A stretch of 64,000 nucleotides of DNA, taken from Phenylobacterium sp. LH3H17 (GTDB lineage: Bacteria > Pseudomonadota > Alphaproteobacteria > Caulobacterales > Caulobacteraceae). Shown piece after piece: positions 42,237 to 50,473 of the stretch (position 1 is the stretch's first letter; the number at the start of each line of letters is the position of its first letter). Location: positions 2,919,001-2,983,000 of the forward strand of contig NZ_CP101283.1 of NCBI RefSeq assembly GCF_024298925.1, given 5' to 3'. The notes under the pieces are model-generated. The model was not told where the DNA came from and did no database searches. It was given only the letters and a program-made list of their open reading frames with translations. Position numbers and translations under genes: made by a program.

Positions 42237-43076
42237 TCAGGCCGTCCAGAGCGGCGAGGAGCCTTTCATGAAGCGCAGGAAGAACCTCACCCGGGCGACG
42301 TCCTCACCCGACTCCTTGTCGGCGATGAACACATCGTACCAGACGGCCTCGGTCTTCGGGCTTTCGGCCAGGGCGTGGACCTGGGTTCGGCCCAGATAGT
42401 CCACACCGGCCCTGAGCGGTCCCGCCAGGTGCTGGACCTCCAGGGCGCCGAACAGGCCCACCGCCTTGCCCGCGCTGGCCACCACGGCGGCGCGGGCGCC
42501 GTGCGCCAGCACCACGGCCATCGACGGCGGCAGGATCAGGCTGCCCGGTCCATAGTCGGGCAGAGGCTCGGTAATGGTCTCCAGGCGCTTGGCGAGGGCG
42601 TCCGGCGTCACCGTGAGCGGGATGTCGCGCGCCTCGTCGCCGGGCTTCAGGCCGGCCAGGATGCGCAGGGCGCCGGCCTCGGGCGGCTCCTGGGCCTTCA
42701 GCCGACGCGCCAGATCCGACCCGGCGTCGTCGCGATCGCTGGCCGTGCCCTCGCAGATCAGGGCTCCGGCCTCGTTGAACATACTGAGCGCCGCGCGCTC
42801 GGCGCCGGGCGTCACCGTGGCGCGCACCGCCTCCCCGTCCACCGTCGCCTGCTTGAACATCAGCGACATGCCGCCGGCGGCGAACCAGTCGCGGCCATAG
42901 AGGTCCAGCAGGGCCGGCACGAACTGGTCCATGTGGATAGAACCCGCCACCGTGCCGCCCCGGAAGCCCAGCTTCGAGGCGGTGGCGTCGTCGTGGATCG
43001 AGCCCTTGATCTCCTGGGCGGTGTTGCGCGGGATGCGGAACGGCCCCGCGCGCTCCTGTTGCTCGGTCAGCGTCAT
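42237..43076 (-). CDS. Hotdog/MaoC-like dehydratase-type protein
   Basis: 279 residues from ATG 43076. The segment LGFRGGTVAGSIHMDQFVP (about residues 36-54) resembles the N-terminal hotdog of MaoC-like hydratases, and HGARAAVVASAGKAVGLFG to YDVFIADKESGEDVARVRFF looks like a second hotdog with a C-terminal beta strand. The usual Asp/His catalytic pair is not evident to me, so activity on an enoyl-CoA is only an inference. It is divergent from an acyl-CoA synthetase across 150 bp, which supports an acyl-CoA role. Confidence 0.6.
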   Translation of the reverse strand: MTLTEQQERAGPFRIPRNTAQEIKGSIHDDATASKLGFRGGTVAGSIHMDQFVPALLDLYGRDWFAAGGMSLMFKQATVDGEAVRATVTPGAERAALSMFNEAGALICEGTASDRDDAGSDLARRLKAQEPPEAGALRILAGLKPGDEARDIPLTVTPDALAKRLETITEPLPDYGPGSLILPPSMAVVLAHGARAAVVASAGKAVGLFGALEVQHLAGPLRAGVDYLGRTQVHALAESPKTEAVWYDVFIADKESGEDVARVRFFLRFMKGSSPLWTA

Positions 43077-43226
43077 GGCGTCCTCCCTGCCGCGGGCTTC
43101 GCCGCGTTTCTGGCGCAGCGTATGGCCAAACACCCTGTCCTGCCAACGATGGTCTTGCATCGGCGACTGGGCTGAGCCAGCCTGGATCCAGGCCCCGCCA
43201 GAGGGTCGCGCGATGGGAGGAAGCCG

Positions 43227-44798
43227 ATGGACGCCGCAAGCGCCGAACTCGACCTTGGACGACGGGTTACCGAAGCCGCCCAGGTCGGCATGATGCACGC
43301 GGTCTGGGCGCAGATCTCCCCGGACAAGGTCGCGGTCTACGACCCCGACGGCGCAACCCGCACCTTCGGCGCCTTGAACGCCAACGCCAACCGCATCGTA
43401 CGGCGAATGCGCGCCGCCGGCCTCGTCGAGGGCGACTCTGTCGCCCTGCTCTGCACCAACCGCGCGGAGTTCGTCGAGGTGCTGTCGGCCGCCATGCGGG
43501 CCGGCATGCGGATCACCCCGGTCAACTGGCACCTGACCGCCGACGAGATCGCCTATGTGATCGCTGACTGCCAGGCCAAGGCCCTGTTCGCCGACGCGCG
43601 GGTGGCGACCGCCAAGGCCGCCGCCGACCAGTGCCCGGCCCTGAAGCTGAAGGTCGCCATCGGCGGCGCGATCGAAGGCTTCGAGGCATATGAAGCCACC
43701 CTGGCGCCCCTGGGCGGCTCCGACATCCCCGACCCCGTCCGGGGCCACACCATGCTCTACACCTCGGGCACCACCGGCCGGCCCAAGGGGGTGTTCAAGC
43801 CTGACGCGCCCATTCCCGAGTTCAACGCCATCTACGACCGCGACGTGGACCTGCACATGTGCGCGGGACCCGCCTACCACGCCGCTCCCCTGCTGGGGGA
43901 CGTCCGACGTCCGCTGATGAACGGCGTGCCCCTGGTCTTCATCGACAAGTGGGACACCGAGGGCGTGCTGAAGGTCATGGCCGAGCGCCGGGTGACCCGC
44001 ACCCACCTGGTGCCGATCATGTTCCAGCGGATGCTGGCCCTGCCCGACGAGGTGCGAGCGAAATACGATCTATCGTCCCTGCGCGCGATCACCCACGGCG
44101 CCGCCCCCTGCCCGCCCGAGGTCAAGCACGCCATGATCGCCTGGGTGGGCCCGGTGCTGAACGAGTACTATGCCGGTTCCGAAGGCGGGGCGGGCTTCCT
44201 GGTCGGCTCGAAGGAGTGGCTGACCAAGCCGGGAACCGTGGGCCGCAGGCCCTATCCCGAGGCCGCCCGCATTCTAGACGAAGACGGCAATGACTGCCCG
44301 CAGGGGACCGCCGGTACGATCTACATGAAGCTGCCGGACGGCGGCTTCCAGTACTACAACGACCCGGCCAAGACCGCCTCGAACCGCCGCGAGGGCTACT
44401 TCACCCTGGGCGACATCGGCTATTTCGACGAAGACGACTACCTGTTCCTCACCGGCCGCAGCGCCGAGACCATCATCGCCGGCGGGGTCAATATCTACCC
44501 GCAGGAGATCGACAACGAGCTGATCAAGCATCCCGACGTCGAGGATAGCTGCACGGTCGGCGTCCCGCACGAGGAGCGCGGCGAGGAAGTCCGGGCGGTG
44601 ATACAACTCAAGGCCGGCCGCCAGGCGAGCCCCGAGGTCGCCCGGGCGATCCTCGACTACGCCAACGCCAATCTCGCCAAGTACAAGGTGCCGAGGTCCA
44701 TCGACTTTGTGCCGGAACTGCCGCGCAGCGCGGCGGGCAAGATCCTGCGCAACAAGGTCCGCGCGCCCTACTGGGAAGGCAGGGCGCGCCAGATCTGA
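43227..44798 (+). CDS. Acyl-CoA synthetase (AMP-binding)
   Basis: 523 residues. P-loop TMLYTSGTTGRPKGVF (about residues 175-190), then GSEGGAGFL (A5-like), the A7-A8 hinge region YFTLGDIGYFDEDDYLFLTGR followed by the ETIIAGGVNIYPQEIDNEL core motif, and the A10 lysine in RSAAGKILRNKV. This is a full-length fatty- or aromatic-acid-CoA ligase of the FadD/BaiB-like group; the chain-length or ring specificity cannot be told. It ends 1 bp from the stop of the convergent SDR gene. Confidence 0.9.
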   Translation: MDAASAELDLGRRVTEAAQVGMMHAVWAQISPDKVAVYDPDGATRTFGALNANANRIVRRMRAAGLVEGDSVALLCTNRAEFVEVLSAAMRAGMRITPVNWHLTADEIAYVIADCQAKALFADARVATAKAAADQCPALKLKVAIGGAIEGFEAYEATLAPLGGSDIPDPVRGHTMLYTSGTTGRPKGVFKPDAPIPEFNAIYDRDVDLHMCAGPAYHAAPLLGDVRRPLMNGVPLVFIDKWDTEGVLKVMAERRVTRTHLVPIMFQRMLALPDEVRAKYDLSSLRAITHGAAPCPPEVKHAMIAWVGPVLNEYYAGSEGGAGFLVGSKEWLTKPGTVGRRPYPEAARILDEDGNDCPQGTAGTIYMKLPDGGFQYYNDPAKTASNRREGYFTLGDIGYFDEDDYLFLTGRSAETIIAGGVNIYPQEIDNELIKHPDVEDSCTVGVPHEERGEEVRAVIQLKAGRQASPEVARAILDYANANLAKYKVPRSIDFVPELPRSAAGKILRNKVRAPYWEGRARQI

Positions 44799-44799
44799 C

Positions 44800-45567
44800 C
44801 TAGAACTCCGCCGAGCCGCCGTCGCAGGGGATCACCGCGCCGGTCGTATAGGCGCTGGCCCGGCTGCCCAGGAAAATGGCCACCCCGGCGATGTCCTCCG
44901 GCGTGCCGATCCGGCCGCGGGGATTGGCCTTGGCGATGGCGTCGCCGGCCCGGGCCAGGGTCGCGGCCATCATGTGGCTCTGGAAGGGGCCCGGCGCGAT
45001 GGCGTTGACCAGGATGTGCTCGGGCGCCAGCCGCTTGGCCAGGTGGCGGGTCAGCATAATGCAGCCGGCCTTGGAGGTGGAGTAGGCGTAGGTTTCCAGC
45101 GCCGGCGGCTCGATGCCGTTCACCGAGGCGATGTTGATCACCCGGCTGGGGTTCTCATGGCTGGCCGCGGCGCGCAGTTGGGGCAGCAGCTTCTGGGTCA
45201 GGAAGAAGATCGACTTCACATTGAGGTCGACGGTCTTGTCCCAGCCGTCCTCCGGATACTCGTCGATCGGGGCGCCCCAGGTGGCGCCGGCGTTGTTGAC
45301 CAGGACGTCGAGCTTGGGCTCCCGCTCGGCCAGGGCCGCCGCCAGGCCGACAATGCCCGCCATGCCCGACAGGTCGGAGGGCAGCGACACGCAGGTCCCG
45401 TACTTCGACAGCTCTTCGGCCAGCGCGTCGCAGACATTGGCCTTGCGCGAGGAGATGTAGACCTTGGCCCCGTTCTCCACATAGCCGCGGGCGATCATCT
45501 CGCCGATGCCGCGGCTGCCGCCGGTCACGAGGACCACCTTGCCCTCAACACTGAATAGATTTTGCAT
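44800..45567 (-). CDS. Short-chain dehydrogenase/reductase (SDR)
   Basis: 255 residues from ATG 45567. Classical SDR: cofactor motif VTGGSRGIGEMIARGY, NNAGATWG, catalytic Ser/Tyr/Lys in NIASVNGIEPPALETYAYSTSKA (Tyr-x-x-x-Lys) and APGPFQSHMM. The Arg-rich RKANVCDALA after the second strand suggests NADP(H). An AT-rich promoter region (45568-45616) precedes it, with a small TATT/AATA inverted repeat. Near the acyl-CoA synthetase, so a 3-hydroxyacyl-CoA or ketone role is plausible but unproven. Confidence 0.9.
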   Translation of the reverse strand: MQNLFSVEGKVVLVTGGSRGIGEMIARGYVENGAKVYISSRKANVCDALAEELSKYGTCVSLPSDLSGMAGIVGLAAALAEREPKLDVLVNNAGATWGAPIDEYPEDGWDKTVDLNVKSIFFLTQKLLPQLRAAASHENPSRVINIASVNGIEPPALETYAYSTSKAGCIMLTRHLAKRLAPEHILVNAIAPGPFQSHMMAATLARAGDAIAKANPRGRIGTPEDIAGVAIFLGSRASAYTTGAVIPCDGGSAEF

Positions 45568-45616
45568 AGAAATGTCCTGTTTTCGGAGTATTTTCGAATA
45601 TTTGGTATGGGGCAAT

Positions 45617-46129
45617 TCAGTCGGGCAGTATGATGCCCATGGCGATGTCGGCCTCGAAGGCGCCGTCGGGCATGCGCACCCGCTTCTCGAACCGCCCGTC
45701 GATCACGAAGCCAAGGCGCTGATAGAGGGCGATGGCTGAGGCGTTGCCCTCGCGAGCGGCCAGTTCGACGCGCAGGACGCGAGGGGTGAGCGTGGCCGCC
45801 GCCTCGAACAGGGCCCGGAACAGGGCCGAGCCGACGCCCCTTCCCTGCCAGGCGGGATCGACAGCGACAGTGAGGTCGCTCAGCACGTGGGCGAACTGGT
45901 CGGGCCCGATGCGCCAGGCGTGGATCTCGCCGCAGAGGTGATCGCCATCCCAGGCGCCCAGGGTGACGCCGTCCTTCGACGCCTTGGCCAGGAAGCCCCG
46001 CACATAGGCCAGGTCGATCTCGTCGGGCCGGCGCGCCAGACCGCCGGGCGCCGCGGCGGTGGCCCTGTAGAGCGCCAGCACGGCGTCGGTCTGCGACACC
46101 GCCACCGGCCGGATGTCGAACCCGGCCAC
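45617..46129 (-). CDS. GNAT-family N-acetyltransferase
   Basis: 170 residues. Acetyl-CoA motif WQGRGVGSALFRAL (Q/RxxGxG/A), then LRVELAAREGNASAIALYQRLGF with a terminal IDGRFEKRVRMPDGAFEADI segment. The TVAVDPAWQGRG and DGHLxGEIHAW strands fit small-molecule or protein N-acetyltransferases of unknown substrate. It lies directly downstream of ampD (2-bp gap) on the minus strand and is probably cotranscribed with it. Confidence 0.85.
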   Translation of the reverse strand: MAGFDIRPVAVSQTDAVLALYRATAAAPGGLARRPDEIDLAYVRGFLAKASKDGVTLGAWDGDHLCGEIHAWRIGPDQFAHVLSDLTVAVDPAWQGRGVGSALFRALFEAAATLTPRVLRVELAAREGNASAIALYQRLGFVIDGRFEKRVRMPDGAFEADIAMGIILPD

Positions 46130-46131
46130 GC

Positions 46132-46851
46132 TCAGGCCGCGGCGCGCAGCAGCGCGATCAGCCGGGCGCGGGTCATGCCGTCGGCGATCCCGTCGACCTT
46201 CTCCTGGCGCCAGTGGCGCTGGAAGGCGCGCACCACCGTGGCGGTGTGGGCGTCGAACCGCCCCGACGGCGCGCAGTCATAGCCAAGCCGGGTGAACCCG
46301 GCCTGCAGGGCGAAGACGCCCGCGCCCTCCTCGCCCTCGCCCAGGGCCTGTCCGGGTGCGGCGTCCGGCTCGACCCACAGGCCGTGGCCGGCCTGCGCCA
46401 GGCGCTTCCAGGGGAACAGTTCGCCCGGGTCTTCCTTGCGCTCGGGCGCGACATCGGAATGGCCGACGATACGGCCGTCCTCGATGTCCCAGCGCGTGCG
46501 GATGTCGGCCAGCAGCTCGATCACCGAGGCGATCTGCGCGTCGGGGAACGGCCGGTAGCCGAACTCGTGACCGGGATTGACGATCTCGATGCCGATGGAG
46601 CGGCCGTTGATGTCGGTCTCGCCCTTCCAGGACGACAGACCCGCATGCCAGGCGCGTCGGGCCTCGGGGACCAGGCGGAAAACGCGGCCGTCCTCCTCGA
46701 CCATGTAGTGGGAGCTAACCTTGGAGTCGGCGGCGCACAGACGCTCCAGCGCCTCCGGCCCCGTGGGCATGCCGGTATAGTGCAGGACCACGAGGTCCGG
46801 CGGGACCAGGCGCTCGTTGAAATTGGGCGAGGCCGCCTCGATGAATTTCAC
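46132..46851 (-). CDS. N-acetylmuramoyl-L-alanine amidase (AmpD-type) with peptidoglycan-binding domain
   Basis: 239 residues. Amidase_2 domain: LVVLHYTGMPTG (first Zn His), HYMVEEDGRVFRLVPE, AWHAGLSSWKG, SIGIEIVNPGH, and VGHSDVAPERKEDPGELFPW with the remaining His and Asp Zn ligands. A C-terminal PG_binding_1 domain follows (about residues 175-239, LQAGFTRLGYDCAPSGRFD). There is no signal peptide, so it may act in the cytoplasm on anhydro-muropeptides (muropeptide recycling) rather than in the periplasm. ATGA overlap with the DMT transporter gene upstream. Confidence 0.92.
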   Translation of the reverse strand: MKFIEAASPNFNERLVPPDLVVLHYTGMPTGPEALERLCAADSKVSSHYMVEEDGRVFRLVPEARRAWHAGLSSWKGETDINGRSIGIEIVNPGHEFGYRPFPDAQIASVIELLADIRTRWDIEDGRIVGHSDVAPERKEDPGELFPWKRLAQAGHGLWVEPDAAPGQALGEGEEGAGVFALQAGFTRLGYDCAPSGRFDAHTATVVRAFQRHWRQEKVDGIADGMTRARLIALLRAAA

Positions 46852-47741
46852 TTGTCGCGGTTCCGCAGGGCGAGCAGCAGCAGCATGATCTGGTTGGGCC
46901 TCAGGGCGATGATGAGGACGCCCGCGATGGCCACCGCGGCCCCGAAGGCCATGCGCGCATCGAAGGGGTCATGGGTGAACAGGACTCCGAGCCCGATGGT
47001 GGCCAGCGGCGTCATCAGGGTCAACGGCGAGATCAGGTTGGCCTCATAGCGCTGGATAAGGCCGTAATAGAGCGTGTGGCCCACCACCGAGACGATCAGG
47101 CCTGAGAACAGCACCGCGGCGACGAACGGCCAGCCGCTGGCCACGGCCACCGCGGCCGCCCCCGGCTCCAGCCAGGCCGAGAGCGCAGCCAGGGGGATGA
47201 AGGAGGACAACCCGACCCAGGCCTGCATCTGCAGCGGTTTCAACCCCTCCATCTGCTTCAGCATCACAGCGCCCAGCGAGCCCAGGAACGCCGCGGCCAC
47301 GACGAACAGCAGGCCGGGCGCGATCCGGAAACCGTGCGGGTCCCACATGACGGTCAGCGCGCCCAGCAGGGTGAGGCCGATGCCGAACAGGCGTCGCCGC
47401 GTCAGCCGCTCGCCCAGCAGCATGAAGGACAGGAATGTGGTCATCGGCACCATCACCTGGCTGACCACGGCCACCGACGACGGGGTGGAGCTCTTCAGGC
47501 CCACGAACATCAGGGCGAAATTGCCGCCGCCCATCAGCAGCGCCACCACGAGGAGCCGCCAGATGGGACGCGGCGCGGGCCGCAGCCAGGGGAACACCGC
47601 CACCGCGACCACGGCGAAGCGGACCGCCGCGTAAAACAGCGGCGGGACGTCCATGTACGAGACCACGAACTTCGAGACGATGTTGTTGGCCGCCCAGACG
47701 AGGCAGACCATGACCAGCAGAGCGAAGTCGCGAAGCGCCAT
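46848..47741 (-). CDS. EamA/DMT-family transporter
   Basis: 297 residues with ten hydrophobic segments arranged as two EamA repeats (first LVMVCLVWAANNIVSKFVVS, second LLFVVAAAFLGSLGAVMLK). The Drug/Metabolite Transporter family mostly exports amino acids, metabolites or drugs; the substrate here is unknown. ATGA overlap with ampD downstream, so the amidase and transporter form one unit and the substrate could be a peptidoglycan-derived compound (inference). Confidence 0.85.
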   Translation of the reverse strand: MALRDFALLVMVCLVWAANNIVSKFVVSYMDVPPLFYAAVRFAVVAVAVFPWLRPAPRPIWRLLVVALLMGGGNFALMFVGLKSSTPSSVAVVSQVMVPMTTFLSFMLLGERLTRRRLFGIGLTLLGALTVMWDPHGFRIAPGLLFVVAAAFLGSLGAVMLKQMEGLKPLQMQAWVGLSSFIPLAALSAWLEPGAAAVAVASGWPFVAAVLFSGLIVSVVGHTLYYGLIQRYEANLISPLTLMTPLATIGLGVLFTHDPFDARMAFGAAVAIAGVLIIALRPNQIMLLLLALRNRDK

Positions 47742-47867
47742 GGCCCTGCCTTAGGCTCGGTTCGACCGGCTTTGGCAAGCCCGGCGGCGGTCTAAGGCGA
47801 ATCCAGAGGGCGCTTGTCTGACGTTTGGGAACTCCCCGATGGTGGCGCTGTCCATTCGGAGACGCCC

Positions 47868-48449
47868 ATGACCGCCGCACCCTTCCTAGGCCCTGACGTC
47901 GACGATCTGGGGGCCGCCTATATCGACCCCTCCGCGCGCATCTTCGGCCAGGTGGAGATCGCCGCCGAGGCGTCGATCTGGTGCAATGTGGTGGTGCGCG
48001 CCGAGAGCCAGCGGGTGGTCATCGGGCCGCGGGTCAATGTGCAGGACTTCGTGATGATCCATGTGGGCGCGGGCACGCCGACCCTGATCGGCGCCAATTG
48101 CTCGATCACCCACCACGTCACCCTGCACGGCTGCGACATTGGCGCCGACTGCCTGATCGGGATCGGGGCGACGATCATGGACGGCTGCGTGGTGGGCGCG
48201 GGCTCCATTGTCGCCGGCGGCGCCTTCCTGAAGGAAGGGACCGTGATCCCGCCCCACTCCATCGTCATGGGCTCGCCGGGCGCGGTGACCAAGACCCGCG
48301 ACAACGCTCTCGCCAACGCGATGAACGCCTTCCTCTACTGGCGCAACGCCCAGGCCTATGCCCAGGGCGACTACCGGCTGTGGTCGAAGGAGAGCTTCCG
48401 CGCCGAGATGGCCGCCGAGCGCGACCGGCTCATGTCCGCCTCAGGGTGA
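47868..48449 (+). CDS. Gamma-carbonic anhydrase-like protein
   Basis: 193 residues from ATG 47868, preferred over TTG 47814 because GGAGACGCCC precedes it. Left-handed beta-helix with hexapeptide repeats (IFGQVEIAAEASIWCNVVVRA, then IGADCLIGIGATIMDGCVVG) and Zn histidines in NCSITHHVTLHGCDIG. Similar proteins (YrdA, PaaY) vary in activity; carbonic anhydrase function is not guaranteed. Its 3' end overlaps that of the DUF3052-like gene by 20 bp. Confidence 0.88.
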   Translation: MTAAPFLGPDVDDLGAAYIDPSARIFGQVEIAAEASIWCNVVVRAESQRVVIGPRVNVQDFVMIHVGAGTPTLIGANCSITHHVTLHGCDIGADCLIGIGATIMDGCVVGAGSIVAGGAFLKEGTVIPPHSIVMGSPGAVTKTRDNALANAMNAFLYWRNAQAYAQGDYRLWSKESFRAEMAAERDRLMSASG

Positions 48450-49023
48450 ACCGAAGCGCCGTCAGGGTCTCGGAGAACCCGACCACCTTGTTGTCGACCA
48501 GGCCCACCGCCTTGGCCGCGGCCATGACCTCGACGTCCTTGACCGCCGCGGCCTTGCCCTTGCGCGAGACCACCCAGATCGCGCCCTTGTCGGCCAGGGT
48601 CGGGACCAGATCGCCCAGACGCGCCAGTTCGCCGGCGCTGTCGGCGGCGTAGAACAGGATGTCGAGGCCCGCGAGGTCTTCGGCCGACTCCACGCCGAGC
48701 TCGGCCAGTTCGGCGGCCAGGGCGTCGTCGGCGAGGTTCAGGACGGCGACGCGCATCCCGGGCTTCACGCCCAGTTTGTCCAGCCGCCCCTTGGGATTGA
48801 GCATCGCCTGAGCCCAGTTCGCCGCGGCCTTCTCGCCCAGCGAAAAGCGCGACCCGTCGGCCAGGACCAGATCGCCGGCCTCGGCGCGGACGCCCTTGAG
48901 GTCATCGCCCTGGTAGACGCGGCGCTGGGCGCCCCGGAACAGGAGCCTGGGCGGCTCGTACTGGAGGCGGCCGCTGTCGGGCCCGTCCGCGAACCTCGCC
49001 TCAACCTGCGCGTCCTTGCCCAT
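48430..49023 (-). CDS. DUF3052-like protein
   Basis: 197 residues from ATG 49023. Two parts: a small barrel-like N-terminus (EPPRLLFRGAQRRVYQGDDL), then a Rossmann-like region (LGVKPGMRVAVLNLADDALA, ADKGAIWVVSRKGKAAAVKD). The C-terminal AAAKAVGLVDNKVVGFSETLTALRF resembles my memory of the DUF3052 end. Function unknown; some relatives are annotated as methyltransferase-like, but no SAM motif is clear. It is convergent with the gamma-carbonic anhydrase gene. Confidence 0.55.
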   Translation of the reverse strand: MGKDAQVEARFADGPDSGRLQYEPPRLLFRGAQRRVYQGDDLKGVRAEAGDLVLADGSRFSLGEKAAANWAQAMLNPKGRLDKLGVKPGMRVAVLNLADDALAAELAELGVESAEDLAGLDILFYAADSAGELARLGDLVPTLADKGAIWVVSRKGKAAAVKDVEVMAAAKAVGLVDNKVVGFSETLTALRFTLRRT

Positions 49024-49253
49024 GGTCCCGCCTCCCGCCGCCTCGCATCCTAGTCGTCGGCGGCGTGGGGGCGCCAGGGGGCCGGGGGAGCGGGCCACGG
49101 GATCGGCGGGGAGGCCGGTCGGTCGACGAGCGCGAGGCGGCGGGGCCTTCACATTTTAAGGACGAACGGGATCGCTCCGCTGCGACATCGCGCGCGGATT
49201 TATTCGTGCGGACGCGTCCTTCTCCCGCAAGGGGAGAAGGGGTCGCTTCAGCC
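49024..49253. other. Intergenic region with REP-like hairpin
   Basis: 230 bp between DUF3052-like and acyl-CoA dehydrogenase genes (both minus). CCTTCTCCC-GCAAG-GGGAGAAGG at 49218-49240 is a perfect 9-bp stem, 14 bp past the dehydrogenase stop. It matches a palindrome common in Caulobacterales intergenic DNA and may also end transcription. The rest has no gene. Confidence 0.55.
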
Positions 49254-50399
49254 TTACGCCGCCTTGCCGAGGCTAAGGGTCTCGTAGCGGGCCAGGTGGT
49301 GGTCGGTGGAGCCGAAGGCGCCCTCGATCATGGTGGCGCGCTTGAAGTAGTGGCCGATGGCCATCTCGTCGGTCATGCCCATGCCGCCATGCAGCTGGAT
49401 GGCGTTCTGGCCGACGAACTTGCAGGCCTTGCCGATCTGCACCTTGGCCGCCGAAACGCCCTTGGCGCGCTCGACGTCGGTGTCGGTGAGCTTGATATTG
49501 GCCATGTAGGTCATCGAGATCGACTGCTCAAGCTGGATGAACATGTCGACCATCCGGTGCTGCAGCACCTGGAACTGGCTGATCGGCTGGCCGAACTGCT
49601 TGCGCTGCTTGGTGTATTCCAAGGTGCCCTCGTGCAGGCGGCGCAGGACGCCGCAGGCCTCGGCGCAGGTGGCGACGATGGCCTCGTCGATCACCTTTTC
49701 CACCAGGGGCAGGCCTGCGCCTTCCGAGCCGATCAGGGCCTCGGCCGGCAGAGAGACGTTCTCGAAGGTGACTTCCGAGGCGCGCAAGCCGTCGACGGTC
49801 GGGTAGTCGCGGGTGGTCACGCCCTTGGCGGTCTTGTCGACGATGAACACCGAGACGCCCTGGGCGTCGCGCTGGCCGCCGCCGGTGCGGGCGGTGACGA
49901 TCAGGTGGCTGGCCCAGGGGGCGCCGATCACCACGGCCTTGGCGCCGTTGAGGACCCAGCCGGAGCCGTCCTTCTTGGCGGTGGTCTTCAGGTCCTGCCA
50001 GCTATAGCGGGCCTGGGGCTCGGCCGCGGCGAAGGCGATGGTGGTCGTGCCCGCGATGATCTGGGCGATGATGTCGGCCGCACCGGAATGGCCGGAGTGC
50101 TTCAGGAACCCGCCGCCGATCACCACGGTGCCGAGATAGGGCTCGACCACCAGGGTTTTGCCGAACTCTTCCATCACGACCATGTTGTCGGTCGGACCGC
50201 CGCCCAGGCCGCCCAGCTCTTCCGAGAACGGCGCGCCCAGGATGCCGAGCTCCTCGGCGAAGGCCTTCCAGACGGCCGGACGCCAGCCCGCCTCGGTCTT
50301 CAGCGCGTCGCGGCGCTGCTCGAAGCTGTAGTGGTCGGCCAGATAGCTCGCGACGGTGTCGCGCAGCATCGACTGTTCTTCGGTGAAGCTGAAATCCAT
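49254..50399 (-). CDS. Acyl-CoA dehydrogenase, small subunit type (PimD-like)
   Basis: 381 residues. MDFSFTEEQSMLRDTVASYL opens the N-terminal helical domain; VLNGAKAVVIGAPWASHLIV and YTKQRKQFGQPISQFQVLQHRMVDM are the FAD and substrate regions. Near the end, MTDEMAIGHYFKRATMIEGAF lacks the usual YGG..EIQ motif. The downstream-paired gene 50474-51676 has it, which suggests a two-subunit dehydrogenase of the pimeloyl-CoA dehydrogenase PimC/PimD type. It oxidises an unknown acyl-CoA, passing electrons to ETF. Confidence 0.85.
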   Translation of the reverse strand: MDFSFTEEQSMLRDTVASYLADHYSFEQRRDALKTEAGWRPAVWKAFAEELGILGAPFSEELGGLGGGPTDNMVVMEEFGKTLVVEPYLGTVVIGGGFLKHSGHSGAADIIAQIIAGTTTIAFAAAEPQARYSWQDLKTTAKKDGSGWVLNGAKAVVIGAPWASHLIVTARTGGGQRDAQGVSVFIVDKTAKGVTTRDYPTVDGLRASEVTFENVSLPAEALIGSEGAGLPLVEKVIDEAIVATCAEACGVLRRLHEGTLEYTKQRKQFGQPISQFQVLQHRMVDMFIQLEQSISMTYMANIKLTDTDVERAKGVSAAKVQIGKACKFVGQNAIQLHGGMGMTDEMAIGHYFKRATMIEGAFGSTDHHLARYETLSLGKAA

Positions 50400-50473
50400 C
50401 TGGTTTCCCCGTGACGTTTCCCGCCCCGGCCGCAGGCCGGAGCGGGCTTGAAGACTATTATTCAGAATGTGGC